Source of the DNA: Anaerolineales bacterium
GTDB lineage: Bacteria > Chloroflexota > Anaerolineae > Anaerolineales > UBA6663
DNA: 11,816 nucleotides
Assembly: GCA_017999235.1 (NCBI GenBank)
Contig: JAGOBN010000049.1
Location: 1-11,816 of the forward strand
Direction: 5' to 3'
In this document: positions 1-7,478 of the stretch, one piece after another
Numbering within the stretch: position 1 is the first letter of the stretch
Layout: each line of letters opens with the position of its first letter
Notes under the pieces: generated by a model
What the model was told of the DNA's origin: nothing
Databases searched by the model: none
Seen by the model: only the letters and a program-made list of their open reading frames with translations
Translations under genes and position numbers: made by a program

Positions 1-2
1 TG

Positions 3-956
3 GCCCGCTGTCTGACGGAAGTGGCCGAGTTCCAGGACTGGCCGGCGATGTCCGCCATGTTCGCCCGCTCCGGCGCCCGGCCGCGGCCGGATTGGGAATT
101 GCCCTTCGCGGCCGGCCAGGCCGTGGAGGGTGACCCCGGCCTCATCGCCTACGGCGCCGCGGCCCTGGCCTGTCTGCAGATCAGCATCATCCTGGCCGAT
201 GATCTGCTCGACGATGATCCGCGCGGCGAGCACCTGAAAATCGGGGCCGGGCGGGCGGCCAACCTGGCGCTGGGCTTCCAGGGCGCGGCCGCGCAAGTCC
301 TGGCCCGCGCGCCGGTGGAACCGGCGGTGCAGGCCGCGGCCCAACGCTGTCTGGCCCAGGCGGCGCTGCGGACCGCGCTGGGGCAGGATCTGGATGCCCA
401 GAACCTGGAAGGCGAAGCCGCGTACTGGCGGGTGGTGGCGCACAAGAGCACCCCGTTCTACGCCGCCGCCCTGGAAATGGGCGCCCTGCTCGGCGGCGCC
501 GCGCCGGAGGTCTGCGCGGGTTTGCACACGGTCGGTGAGCGGCTGGGCGAGATCATCCAGCTCAACGATGACGTGGTGGATGCCTTTGAAACGCCGGCCA
601 ACCCGGATTGGTGCCAGGGCCGCAACAACCTGCTCATCCTGTATGCGCGCACCGCGTCCCACCCGGAGCAGGCCGCGTTTGGCCGGCTCCAGGCTGAGGC
701 CGCCCAGACACCGGCCGCGCTGGCGGAGGCGCAACAGCTGCTCATCCGCTGCGGCGCGGTCAGCTACGCCGTCTATCAGTTGGTGGAGCGCGCCGCCCAG
801 GCCCAGAGCCTGCTCAGCGCCCTGCCGCTCAAGGCGCCGGCCGCGCTGGCCCGGCAGCTGAACCCGCTGTCGCCGGCCCTGCGCACCTGGCTGACCGACC
901 ACGGCCTCCCAACCAGCGGCCTGCTGGTAGAATCCAGGGGTGATAATCGGGCCTAG
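3..956 (+). CDS. Polyprenyl synthetase-fold protein, ComQ-like (5' end outside window)
   Basis: All-alpha isoprenyl diphosphate synthase fold. Residues are numbered from the GTG at 21. The first Asp-rich motif is DDLLD (60-64). A GQDLD motif lies at 121-125, a KST substrate motif at 142-144, and the second Asp-rich motif is QLNDDVVD (180-187). These Asp clusters bind Mg2+ and prenyl diphosphate in the family. The Arg pair that normally follows the first motif is absent: DDD-PRGEHLKIG follows instead. That departs from ordinary chain-elongating synthases and recalls ComQ, which prenylates a Trp in the ComX pheromone. The frame stays open to the left edge, so GTG 21 is probably not the true start and some N-terminal residues are missing. 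The 3' end overlaps the histidine kinase by 17 nt, so the two are probably translationally coupled. Fold confidence is high. The ComQ-like role is an inference; an ordinary farnesyl or geranylgeranyl diphosphate synthase is the alternative. Confidence 0.8.
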   Translation, partial: ARCLTEVAEFQDWPAMSAMFARSGARPRPDWELPFAAGQAVEGDPGLIAYGAAALACLQISIILADDLLDDDPRGEHLKIGAGRAANLALGFQGAAAQVLARAPVEPAVQAAAQRCLAQAALRTALGQDLDAQNLEGEAAYWRVVAHKSTPFYAAALEMGALLGGAAPEVCAGLHTVGERLGEIIQLNDDVVDAFETPANPDWCQGRNNLLILYARTASHPEQAAFGRLQAEAAQTPAALAEAQQLLIRCGAVSYAVYQLVERAAQAQSLLSALPLKAPAALARQLNPLSPALRTWLTDHGLPTSGLLVESRGDNRA

Positions 957-3369
957 CCGCCGCTGGATCACCGACGCCACGAGCGTGTTTCTGTCCCTGA
1001 TGGTGCTGGCCATCGGGGTCTTCTACACGGTCGTCACCATCTTCTATCTCCCCAAACCCGGCTTTACCTTTACCTCCACCTGGGTGGTGTCGGCGGTGGA
1101 TATCTGCCACGACCCTTGGGGCACCTGTGCCGATGACGCGCTGCCGGTGCGCGTCGGCGACCAACTGGAACAAATCGGGGCGTTGAGCTTCGCCCAATAC
1201 CGCGCCGATTTCGGCGCCACCCCGCTGGCCGGCGCCGCCCCCGGCACGGTGGTCCCCCTCACCCTGCTCCGCGACGGCCAGCGGCTGACCGTCGCCTGGC
1301 CAATGCCCACGCCGCCGGCCATGGTGTACTGGCTGGGGGCCGCCCTGCTGCTGGCCTTTCTGCCCTTCTGGCTGGCCGGCACCCTGGTCTTGCTCTTTCT
1401 GCGGCCGCGCGGCCGGCTGTGGGCGGACCTGGTGGCCAGCAACTACCTCCTGGCCCTCTGGGCGGTCACCGGCGTCAATTCGGTTTATCAAGCGCTGGGC
1501 GTCACCTACATCTACGTGTTGGCCGCCTGGTTCTTCCCCAGCGCTTATATCCCGCTGCACCAAGAAGCGCTCGGCTACCCGGCCGCGCACGCGCGCTGGG
1601 GGCGCCGGCTGTTGGTGCTCGGCGGCGGCCTGGGCAGCCTGTTGACGTTTACACATGGCTTAAGCCTGCGCTGGTGTTCGCTGGTTGTGGCCGGCGCCAT
1701 CCTGGTGGGGCTGGGGCTGCTGCTCGCGCACGGGCGTCATCGGGTGCTGGCGATTCGCCAGATGGCGCGCCTGATGATGGCCGCCAACGTGTTGGGGTTT
1801 GGGCCGGGCATCGCCGTCTACACCCTCACCGGCCTCACCAACGGCCAAACGGAATTCGCGCCCGTCACCACCATCGCGGTCATGGCGCTGGCCATCTGGC
1901 CGGTGGGCTATGTATATGCCGCCTACCGCCACACCCTGGGCGCGCTGGAATTCCGGGCCAACCGGGTGATCACGCAATACAGCTACGCCGTCATCGTCAG
2001 CACGGTGATCGGGTTGGTGGTGGCCGCCCGCGTGGGCGGGCTGCTGCGGCCCCCGGAGCTCTTCGCCAGCAGCCTGGTGCTGGCCGGCCTGGTGCTGGCC
2101 CTGGTCTGGCTGGCGCGGCCGTTCCAGGCCTGGATGGACCGCCTGGCGTACGGCGTCGTCTACACCACTGACGACATCCTGCGCGTGATGGCGCGGCAGC
2201 TGCCAGTGGTGTCCGATGAGGCCAGTTTGATCCACCTGCTGGCGGACGAACTGCTGCCCAGCCTGCTGGTGCGCCAGTCCGCGCTGTACCGGCTGACCGA
2301 GCAGGGCCCCGAACTGGTGTATGCGCGCGGGGCGCCGGCGGATCTGACGTCCGACCAATTGCAACAGGCGCTGGCGCATCTCTGGGTCTATCAGCCGCCC
2401 CGGTCCACCGAAGCGTGGGTGCGCCTGGTGATCCCCTTGGACGTCCAGCACCGGCGCCAGGCGCTGTGGCTGCTGGGGCGGCGCGATCCAGACGATTTTT
2501 ATTCGACCCAGGACATCTACTTGCTGCGCCTGCTGGCCAACCAGATCGCCGTGGCCCTGGAAAACACCCGGCTCTACCAGATTGTCCAGCGGCAGGCGGA
2601 GGAGATGGCGCGCCTGTACGAAGCCGAGAAGGAGATCAGCCGGCTCAAGAGCGAATTCCTGGCGCGCACCTCCCACGAGCTGCGCACGCCGCTGACCGGC
2701 ATCCTGGGTTCGCTCAATCTGATTCTGGACGATCCGGAACTGCCGCCGGCCGATCAGCGCCGCTTCCAGGAAGCCGCCCACCGTTCGGCCACCAGCCTGC
2801 TGCGCCTGGTCAATGATTTGCTGGATATGGCCCAGATCGAGGCCGGCCGCCTCGCCCCCCGGCTGTGGGCCATGGACCTCCACCTGCTGGCGCGGGAGGT
2901 CTTTACCGAATTTGAGGCCCAGGCCAAACTGAAGGGGCTGGCCTTCACGGTTGCGGAGGCCCCGGAGCCGGCGCCGCTCGTCTGGGCCGATCCGGAGCGC
3001 GTCCGCCAGATCCTGCGAAATCTGGTGGAGAACGCCCTCAAATTCACGGCGCACGGCCAGGTGCGAATCTCCATCCAGCCGGAGGCACCGGCCGGCCGGG
3101 TGTCCCTGCTGGTCAGCGACAGCGGCGTGGGCGTGGCGCCGGAGCAGCAGGGGCTGCTCTTCCAGCCCTTCGTCCAGATTGACGGCGGGCCTACCCGCCG
3201 CTTCGGCGGCACCGGGCTGGGGCTGGCCATCTCGCGCCGCCTGGCGGAGCTGATGGGCGGCACGCTCACCCTGCACAGCGACGGTCTGGAGCAAGGCAGC
3301 ACGGTGACGCTGACGCTGCGTCTGGCGCCGGCCGCAGGCGCGGAGGCCCCGGCCGATTTGACCCTGTGA
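940..3369 (+). CDS. Membrane sensor histidine kinase with PDZ-like and multi-TM ComP-like sensor
   Basis: 809 residues starting at GTG 940, inside the upstream gene. Order: TM1 (about 15-36); an extracytoplasmic stretch (37-125) whose part 68-120 reads like a PDZ fold (VRVGDQL, then APGTVVPLTLLRDGQ); about eight TM helices (128-392); a GAF-like region (about 410-545) ending NQIAVALENTRLYQ; a short coiled coil (545-570); HisKA with phospho-acceptor His579 (SHELRTP); and HATPase with N-box Asn694/Asn698, G1 DSGVG (727-731) and G2 GGTGLGLA (756-763). All catalytic boxes are intact, so an active autokinase is expected. There is no receiver domain, and no response regulator lies in the window. The TM1, PDZ-like, multi-TM order resembles Bacillus ComP as I remember it, but ComP has a HisKA_3 core and this protein has a classical HisKA. 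The ligand is unknown. The coupled prenyl synthase suggests an isoprenoid or prenylated signal, which is inference. Confidence 0.93.
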   Translation: MIIGPSRRWITDATSVFLSLMVLAIGVFYTVVTIFYLPKPGFTFTSTWVVSAVDICHDPWGTCADDALPVRVGDQLEQIGALSFAQYRADFGATPLAGAAPGTVVPLTLLRDGQRLTVAWPMPTPPAMVYWLGAALLLAFLPFWLAGTLVLLFLRPRGRLWADLVASNYLLALWAVTGVNSVYQALGVTYIYVLAAWFFPSAYIPLHQEALGYPAAHARWGRRLLVLGGGLGSLLTFTHGLSLRWCSLVVAGAILVGLGLLLAHGRHRVLAIRQMARLMMAANVLGFGPGIAVYTLTGLTNGQTEFAPVTTIAVMALAIWPVGYVYAAYRHTLGALEFRANRVITQYSYAVIVSTVIGLVVAARVGGLLRPPELFASSLVLAGLVLALVWLARPFQAWMDRLAYGVVYTTDDILRVMARQLPVVSDEASLIHLLADELLPSLLVRQSALYRLTEQGPELVYARGAPADLTSDQLQQALAHLWVYQPPRSTEAWVRLVIPLDVQHRRQALWLLGRRDPDDFYSTQDIYLLRLLANQIAVALENTRLYQIVQRQAEEMARLYEAEKEISRLKSEFLARTSHELRTPLTGILGSLNLILDDPELPPADQRRFQEAAHRSATSLLRLVNDLLDMAQIEAGRLAPRLWAMDLHLLAREVFTEFEAQAKLKGLAFTVAEAPEPAPLVWADPERVRQILRNLVENALKFTAHGQVRISIQPEAPAGRVSLLVSDSGVGVAPEQQGLLFQPFVQIDGGPTRRFGGTGLGLAISRRLAELMGGTLTLHSDGLEQGSTVTLTLRLAPAAGAEAPADLTL

Positions 3370-3415
3370 GGCGCGCCCGCCTTCCCCGCCCGTGGCCGGT
3401 GCCCAGCACTTGCGA

Positions 3416-3421
3416 TACAAT
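3416..3421 (+). promoter_or_regulatory. Putative -10 box of the thioredoxin-TPR gene
   Basis: TACAAT sits 32 nt upstream of the ATG at 3448, in the 78-nt gap after the kinase stop. At 17-bp spacing the -35 position (3393-3398, TGGCCG) matches the sigma-70 consensus only 3 of 6. The same hexamer precedes the BMP gene. This suggests the downstream gene is not solely co-transcribed with the kinase. Confidence 0.4.
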
Positions 3422-3434
3422 CCCGCTGGTTAAT

Positions 3435-3442
3435 GAGGTGAG
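3435..3442 (+). promoter_or_regulatory. Shine-Dalgarno of the thioredoxin-TPR gene
   Basis: GAGGTGAG lies 5 nt upstream of the ATG at 3448 and fixes that start. Confidence 0.7.
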
Positions 3443-3447
3443 ACGGC

Positions 3448-4284
3448 ATGGGCAAAACCGAACACATCTTGGATGTATCTGAAGCGACATTTGAAAGCGC
3501 GGTCCTGGCGCGTTCGCACAGCGGCCCGGTGGTGGTGGATTTCTGGGCGCCGTGGTGCGCGCCCTGCCGCACCCTGGGGCCGCTGCTGGAGAAACTGGCC
3601 GAGGCCGGCGCCGGCGCGTTTTTGCTGGCCAAAGTCAACGCGGATGAGAACCCCGGCCTGGCCGCCCAATACGGCGTGCGCGGCCTGCCGACCGTGAAAG
3701 CCTTCCGCGAGGGCCAGGTGGTGGCGGAGTTTACCGGCGCCCTGCCGGAGCGCAAGGTGCGGGAGTTCGTGCGTAAGCTCGCGCCTTCCCCGGCCGACCA
3801 GGCGCTCAATGAGGGGCTGAGCCTGCTGGCCACGCGCCACTGGGCGCCGGCCGAAGCCGCCTTCCAGCGCGTGCGCGAGACCGAGCCCGCCCACGGTGCG
3901 GCCGCGCTGGGCCTGGTCAAGGCGGTGCTGGCTCAGGGCCGCGGCTATGAGGCCAGTGAGTGGCTGGATAACTTCCCGCGCTGTGACGAGATTGTGGCGG
4001 CCGAGGCGCTGCGCCCGCTGGCCGAGTTCTTGAGCGAGGTGGAGGGCGCGGACCTGCCCGTGGACGACGACGAGCGCGCGGCGCTGTATCACCAGGCGGC
4101 CCGGCTGCTGGCGCGCGGCCACTGGGAGGCCGGCCTAGACGGTTTACTGGACGTGCTGCGCCAGGATAAGCGCTATCGCGGCGGCGCGGCGCGCAAGGTG
4201 ATGCTGGCGCTCTTCGAACTGATGGGCGAAGCCGATCCGCTCACGCGCCAATACCGCGCCGAACTGGCGTCGGTGCTGTACTAA
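3448..4284 (+). CDS. cnoX: Thioredoxin-TPR co-chaperone, CnoX/YbbN family, with active CXXC
   Basis: 278 residues, close to E. coli YbbN/CnoX (about 284), with no signal peptide, so cytoplasmic. Residues 1-112 are a thioredoxin fold with WAPWCAPCR (active-site Cys37 and Cys40) and the cis-Pro loop GLPT (Pro81). Residues about 115-278 are helical TPR-like repeats. They carry the YbbN C-terminal pattern: an ARLLARGHWEAGLDGLLDVL helix pair, DKRYRGGAARKVMLALFELM, then DPLTRQYRAELASVLY. In the family, CnoX is a holdase that protects unfolded proteins from oxidation and hands them to GroEL and DnaK. E. coli CnoX lacks the CXXC, while this one keeps it, so true oxidoreductase activity is likely. A strong Shine-Dalgarno sets the ATG. 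The gene converges with the copper chaperone gene across 10 nt. Confidence 0.92.
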   Translation: MGKTEHILDVSEATFESAVLARSHSGPVVVDFWAPWCAPCRTLGPLLEKLAEAGAGAFLLAKVNADENPGLAAQYGVRGLPTVKAFREGQVVAEFTGALPERKVREFVRKLAPSPADQALNEGLSLLATRHWAPAEAAFQRVRETEPAHGAAALGLVKAVLAQGRGYEASEWLDNFPRCDEIVAAEALRPLAEFLSEVEGADLPVDDDERAALYHQAARLLARGHWEAGLDGLLDVLRQDKRYRGGAARKVMLALFELMGEADPLTRQYRAELASVLY

Positions 4285-4294
4285 AGCCGCCGAG

Positions 4295-4732
4295 CTATGG
4301 CGCGCGGACCTCGGCCTCCACGGTCAGCGCGCCGGCGTGCTCAAAAGTCAGCGTGAGCGGGATCTTCTCACCCACCGTCAACACGCGGGTCAGGCCGATA
4401 AACATGACGTGCTGGCCGCCGCGCTTCAACTCGGCCTGGCCGCCGGCCGGCAGGTCAACGCCCTCCACGGGCGCCATCGACATCACGTTGTCCTGCAGCT
4501 CAGTGGCATGCAGTTCCACCGCCGCCGCGATGTCGGCGGTCACGCCGATGAGCCGGTCCGCGGCGCCGCCGTTGTGGATGGTGAAATAACCGGCCGCCGT
4601 GCCGCCCACCTCGGCCTGGCCGGGGATCTGGATGACGGCGTTCTGGACTTGCAGCCCGCCAGCCGGGGCCGGCGCGCACGCCGCCAATACGATCACTACT
4701 AATCCCAGCCCGAAAACCTGACACACGCGCAT
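4295..4732 (-). CDS. Periplasmic copper chaperone PCu(A)C lipoprotein (DUF461)
   Basis: 145 residues. The N-terminus is a lipoprotein signal with lipobox LAAC (Cys19), followed by a short Ala/Pro linker and a beta-sandwich domain. The copper site fits the family formula H-x10-M-x21-H-x-M exactly: His75, Met86, His108 and Met110. PCu(A)C proteins bind Cu(I) outside the cytoplasmic membrane and deliver it to cytochrome c oxidase, often together with Sco. No Sco or oxidase subunit gene is in this window, so the client is not shown by context. The ATG is supported by GAGGG (complement of 4737-4741) a few nt upstream and by a TATAAT 36 nt upstream. The gene is divergent from the FmdE-family gene and convergent with the thioredoxin-TPR gene. 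Confidence 0.92.
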   Translation of the reverse strand: MRVCQVFGLGLVVIVLAACAPAPAGGLQVQNAVIQIPGQAEVGGTAAGYFTIHNGGAADRLIGVTADIAAAVELHATELQDNVMSMAPVEGVDLPAGGQAELKRGGQHVMFIGLTRVLTVGEKIPLTLTFEHAGALTVEAEVRAP

Positions 4733-4768
4733 GACACCCTCACTCGGTGAGAACCAGCGGCCTTCTAA

Positions 4769-4774
4769 ATTATA
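4769..4774 (-). promoter_or_regulatory. -10 box of the copper chaperone gene
   Basis: Read on the minus strand this is a perfect TATAAT in a 12-bp AT-rich patch (4763-4774), the only such patch in the 66-bp divergent region 4733-4798. The -35 position (4792-4797, minus-strand CGTGGT) is poor. The AT-rich patch could also serve the divergent FmdE-family gene. Confidence 0.55.
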
Positions 4775-4798
4775 CGCGGCGAGCGGGCGGGACCACGC

Positions 4799-5455
4799 AT
4801 GGCGCCTCAGCCGCTAGCGCTGGCCGAGCCGGGGGCCGCGCCGACACTGGCCGACCTGTTGGCGGCCTCCGCTGAATGGCATCAGCACCTCTGCCCGCGC
4901 CAGGTGCTGGGCGCGCGGATGAGCCTGTGGGCCGGCGCCCTGCTCAACCTGCGCGTGCCGCAGCCGCCGGCCAGCAAACGCCTGCTGGCGATCGCCGAGA
5001 CGGATGGCTGCTTTTTGGATGGGCTGGCTGTGGCCGCCAACTGCTGGGTGGGCCGGCGCACCTTGCGCGTGGTGGATTACGGCAAAGTGGCGGCCACGTT
5101 TGTGGATAAGGTCAGCGGCCAGGCGGTGCGGCTGGCCCCGCACCCGGACGCGCGCCAGCGCGCCGAGGCCTATGCGCCCGAGGCGCGCCACCGTTGGGAA
5201 GCCTATTTGCTGGGGTACCAGCGCCTGCCGGCCGAAGAGCTGCTGCAGGCCGAGGCCGTGCGATTGGTCCCCAGCGTGGAACAGCTGGTCAGCCGCTTCG
5301 CGGCGCGCGCGGTCTGCGCGGCCTGCGGCGAGGAAATCTTCAACGAGCGCGAGGTGGTGCGCGCCGGGGTGACCCTGTGCCAGGCCTGCGCCCACGGCTG
5401 CTACTACGAACGCCGCGCCGCGCCGGCCCGCCTCCCGGCTGCCCCGGAGCCGTGA
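4799..5455 (+). CDS. FmdE family protein with C-terminal zinc ribbon
   Basis: 218 residues, soluble. The N-terminal FmdE domain (about 15-160) shows WHQHLCPRQVLGARM (His28, His30 and Cys32; the family consensus is close to HGHLCPG). It then has ETDGCFLDG (Cys71, Asp74), NCWVGRRTL and VVDYGKVAATF. The C-terminus (173-201) is a treble-clef or zinc-ribbon module with CAAC (173/176) and CQAC (194/197). The family is named after a gene of the molybdenum formylmethanofuran dehydrogenase operon of methanogens. In bacteria it often sits near molybdenum-enzyme or metal genes, and its biochemical role is unresolved. No formate dehydrogenase or molybdopterin gene is visible here. A GGGCGGGA stretch (4784-4791) may be the ribosome site for ATG 4799. 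The stop codon abuts the stop of the convergent permease with no gap. Confidence 0.88.
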   Translation: MAPQPLALAEPGAAPTLADLLAASAEWHQHLCPRQVLGARMSLWAGALLNLRVPQPPASKRLLAIAETDGCFLDGLAVAANCWVGRRTLRVVDYGKVAATFVDKVSGQAVRLAPHPDARQRAEAYAPEARHRWEAYLLGYQRLPAEELLQAEAVRLVPSVEQLVSRFAARAVCAACGEEIFNEREVVRAGVTLCQACAHGCYYERRAAPARLPAAPEP

Positions 5456-6355
5456 TCAGCCGGCCGCCCCCCGCTGTTTGGCGCGCGCCGCGTACACGTA
5501 GAGCGCGAGCAACGTGGCCAGATACGGCACCATGCCCGTGAACTGCGCCGGCACCGCGAAGGACTGCAGAAACAGCCCCAGCCCATCGGCGAAGCCAAAG
5601 ACCAGCGCAATCAGCGCCACCCCCCACGGATTGCCCTTAACCAGAATGATGGCGGCCAGCGAGATCCAGCCGCGGCCGGCGGACATGTTTTCGGCAAACA
5701 GGCGCACATAGCCCAGCGACAGGAACGCCCCGCCCAAGCCGCACAGCCCGCCGCAGATCAGCAGCGCCTGCGCGCGCACGCCAGCCGCCGGCACCCCGCT
5801 GGCATCCAGGCTGGCGGCGTGGTAGCCGGCCGCCCGCAGCCGCAGGCCAAAACGCGTGCGGAAGATCACCCAGGCGCTGACCAGCGTGGCGGCCGCCGCC
5901 ACATAGATCATGAGGTTTTGGCCGCTGAGGATCTCACCGAGCACCGGGATCTGATCCAGCCCCGGCACCGTCAGCGCCGGGATGGCCTGCAGGCGCGGGT
6001 CGGACAGGCTGCCTTTGACGTCGAAGATCTGACGCAGGAGATACGTGGTGGCGCCGACCGCGAACAAGTTGAGCGCGATGCCGGTGACAAAATCATCGGT
6101 TTTGAGCACCACCGCGAAGAGGATGAACAAGCCGGCCAGCAGCACGCCGCCCAGCACCGCGCACAGCACGCCGGCCGCCCAGCTGCCAAAAAAATACGCG
6201 CCCAGCACCGCGCAGAACGCGCCGGCCAGCAGCATGCCCTCCATGGCGATGTTGAACATGCCGGCGTAGTACGTGAAGGCGCCGCCCAGCGCGGCCAGCA
6301 AGATGGGCGTGGCGCCGGAGAGGGTGCCGGTGATTAAACCGATGAAGATGCGCAT
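5456..6355 (-). CDS. BMP-type nucleoside ABC transporter, permease 2 (NupQ-like)
   Basis: 299 residues, multi-spanning BPD_transp_2 permease. Family signatures are [14 protein letters not shown] (34-47), the [13 protein letters not shown] helix (85-97), and [20 protein letters not shown] (221-240) followed by GNPWG, which couples to the ATPase. It would form the membrane channel as a heterodimer with the permease encoded upstream. It is the last gene of the operon BMP-ATPase-permease-permease, transcribed leftward. ATG 6355 is the first start after an in-frame stop (complement of 6365-6367). No Shine-Dalgarno precedes it, and the 82-nt spacer holds a tandem repeat. Assignment to nucleoside rather than riboflavin transport rests on the operon layout and is not proven. 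Confidence 0.93.
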   Translation of the reverse strand: MRIFIGLITGTLSGATPILLAALGGAFTYYAGMFNIAMEGMLLAGAFCAVLGAYFFGSWAAGVLCAVLGGVLLAGLFILFAVVLKTDDFVTGIALNLFAVGATTYLLRQIFDVKGSLSDPRLQAIPALTVPGLDQIPVLGEILSGQNLMIYVAAAATLVSAWVIFRTRFGLRLRAAGYHAASLDASGVPAAGVRAQALLICGGLCGLGGAFLSLGYVRLFAENMSAGRGWISLAAIILVKGNPWGVALIALVFGFADGLGLFLQSFAVPAQFTGMVPYLATLLALYVYAARAKQRGAAG

Positions 6356-6370
6356 GTCAGAAGGTTAAGC

Positions 6371-6397
6371 CACGGATTACACGGATTACACGGATTG
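6371..6397. repeat. 9-bp tandem repeat, 3 copies of CACGGATTA
   Basis: CACGGATTA at 6371-6379, CACGGATTA at 6380-6388 and CACGGATTG at 6389-6397, head to tail with no spacer. It fills the centre of the gap between the two permease genes. The first 17 bp match 13 of 17 positions of the repeat at 9026-9042. The arrangement suggests a dispersed intergenic repeat family. Confidence 0.85.
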
Positions 6398-6437
6398 CAC
6401 CATCACCAATCGCACAATCACCCATCCCCCCGCCACC

Positions 6438-7467
<1,030 letters not shown>

Positions 7468-7478
<11 letters not shown>

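Noticed and set aside
900..960. comX-like small gene between the synthase and the kinase
   Set aside because: The two genes overlap by 17 nt, so no intervening reading frame fits. If a pheromone gene exists it is outside the window.
1660..3420. Minus-strand open frame of 586 codons opposite the histidine kinase
   Set aside because: The plus-strand kinase has all catalytic boxes in order. The antisense product is low-complexity Gln/Gly/Arg/His text.
3370..3447. Terminator after the histidine kinase
   Set aside because: The gap is GC-rich but I see no stable stem followed by a T-run.
6371..6397. CRISPR array
   Set aside because: The 9-bp units abut with no spacers and number only three. No cas gene is nearby.
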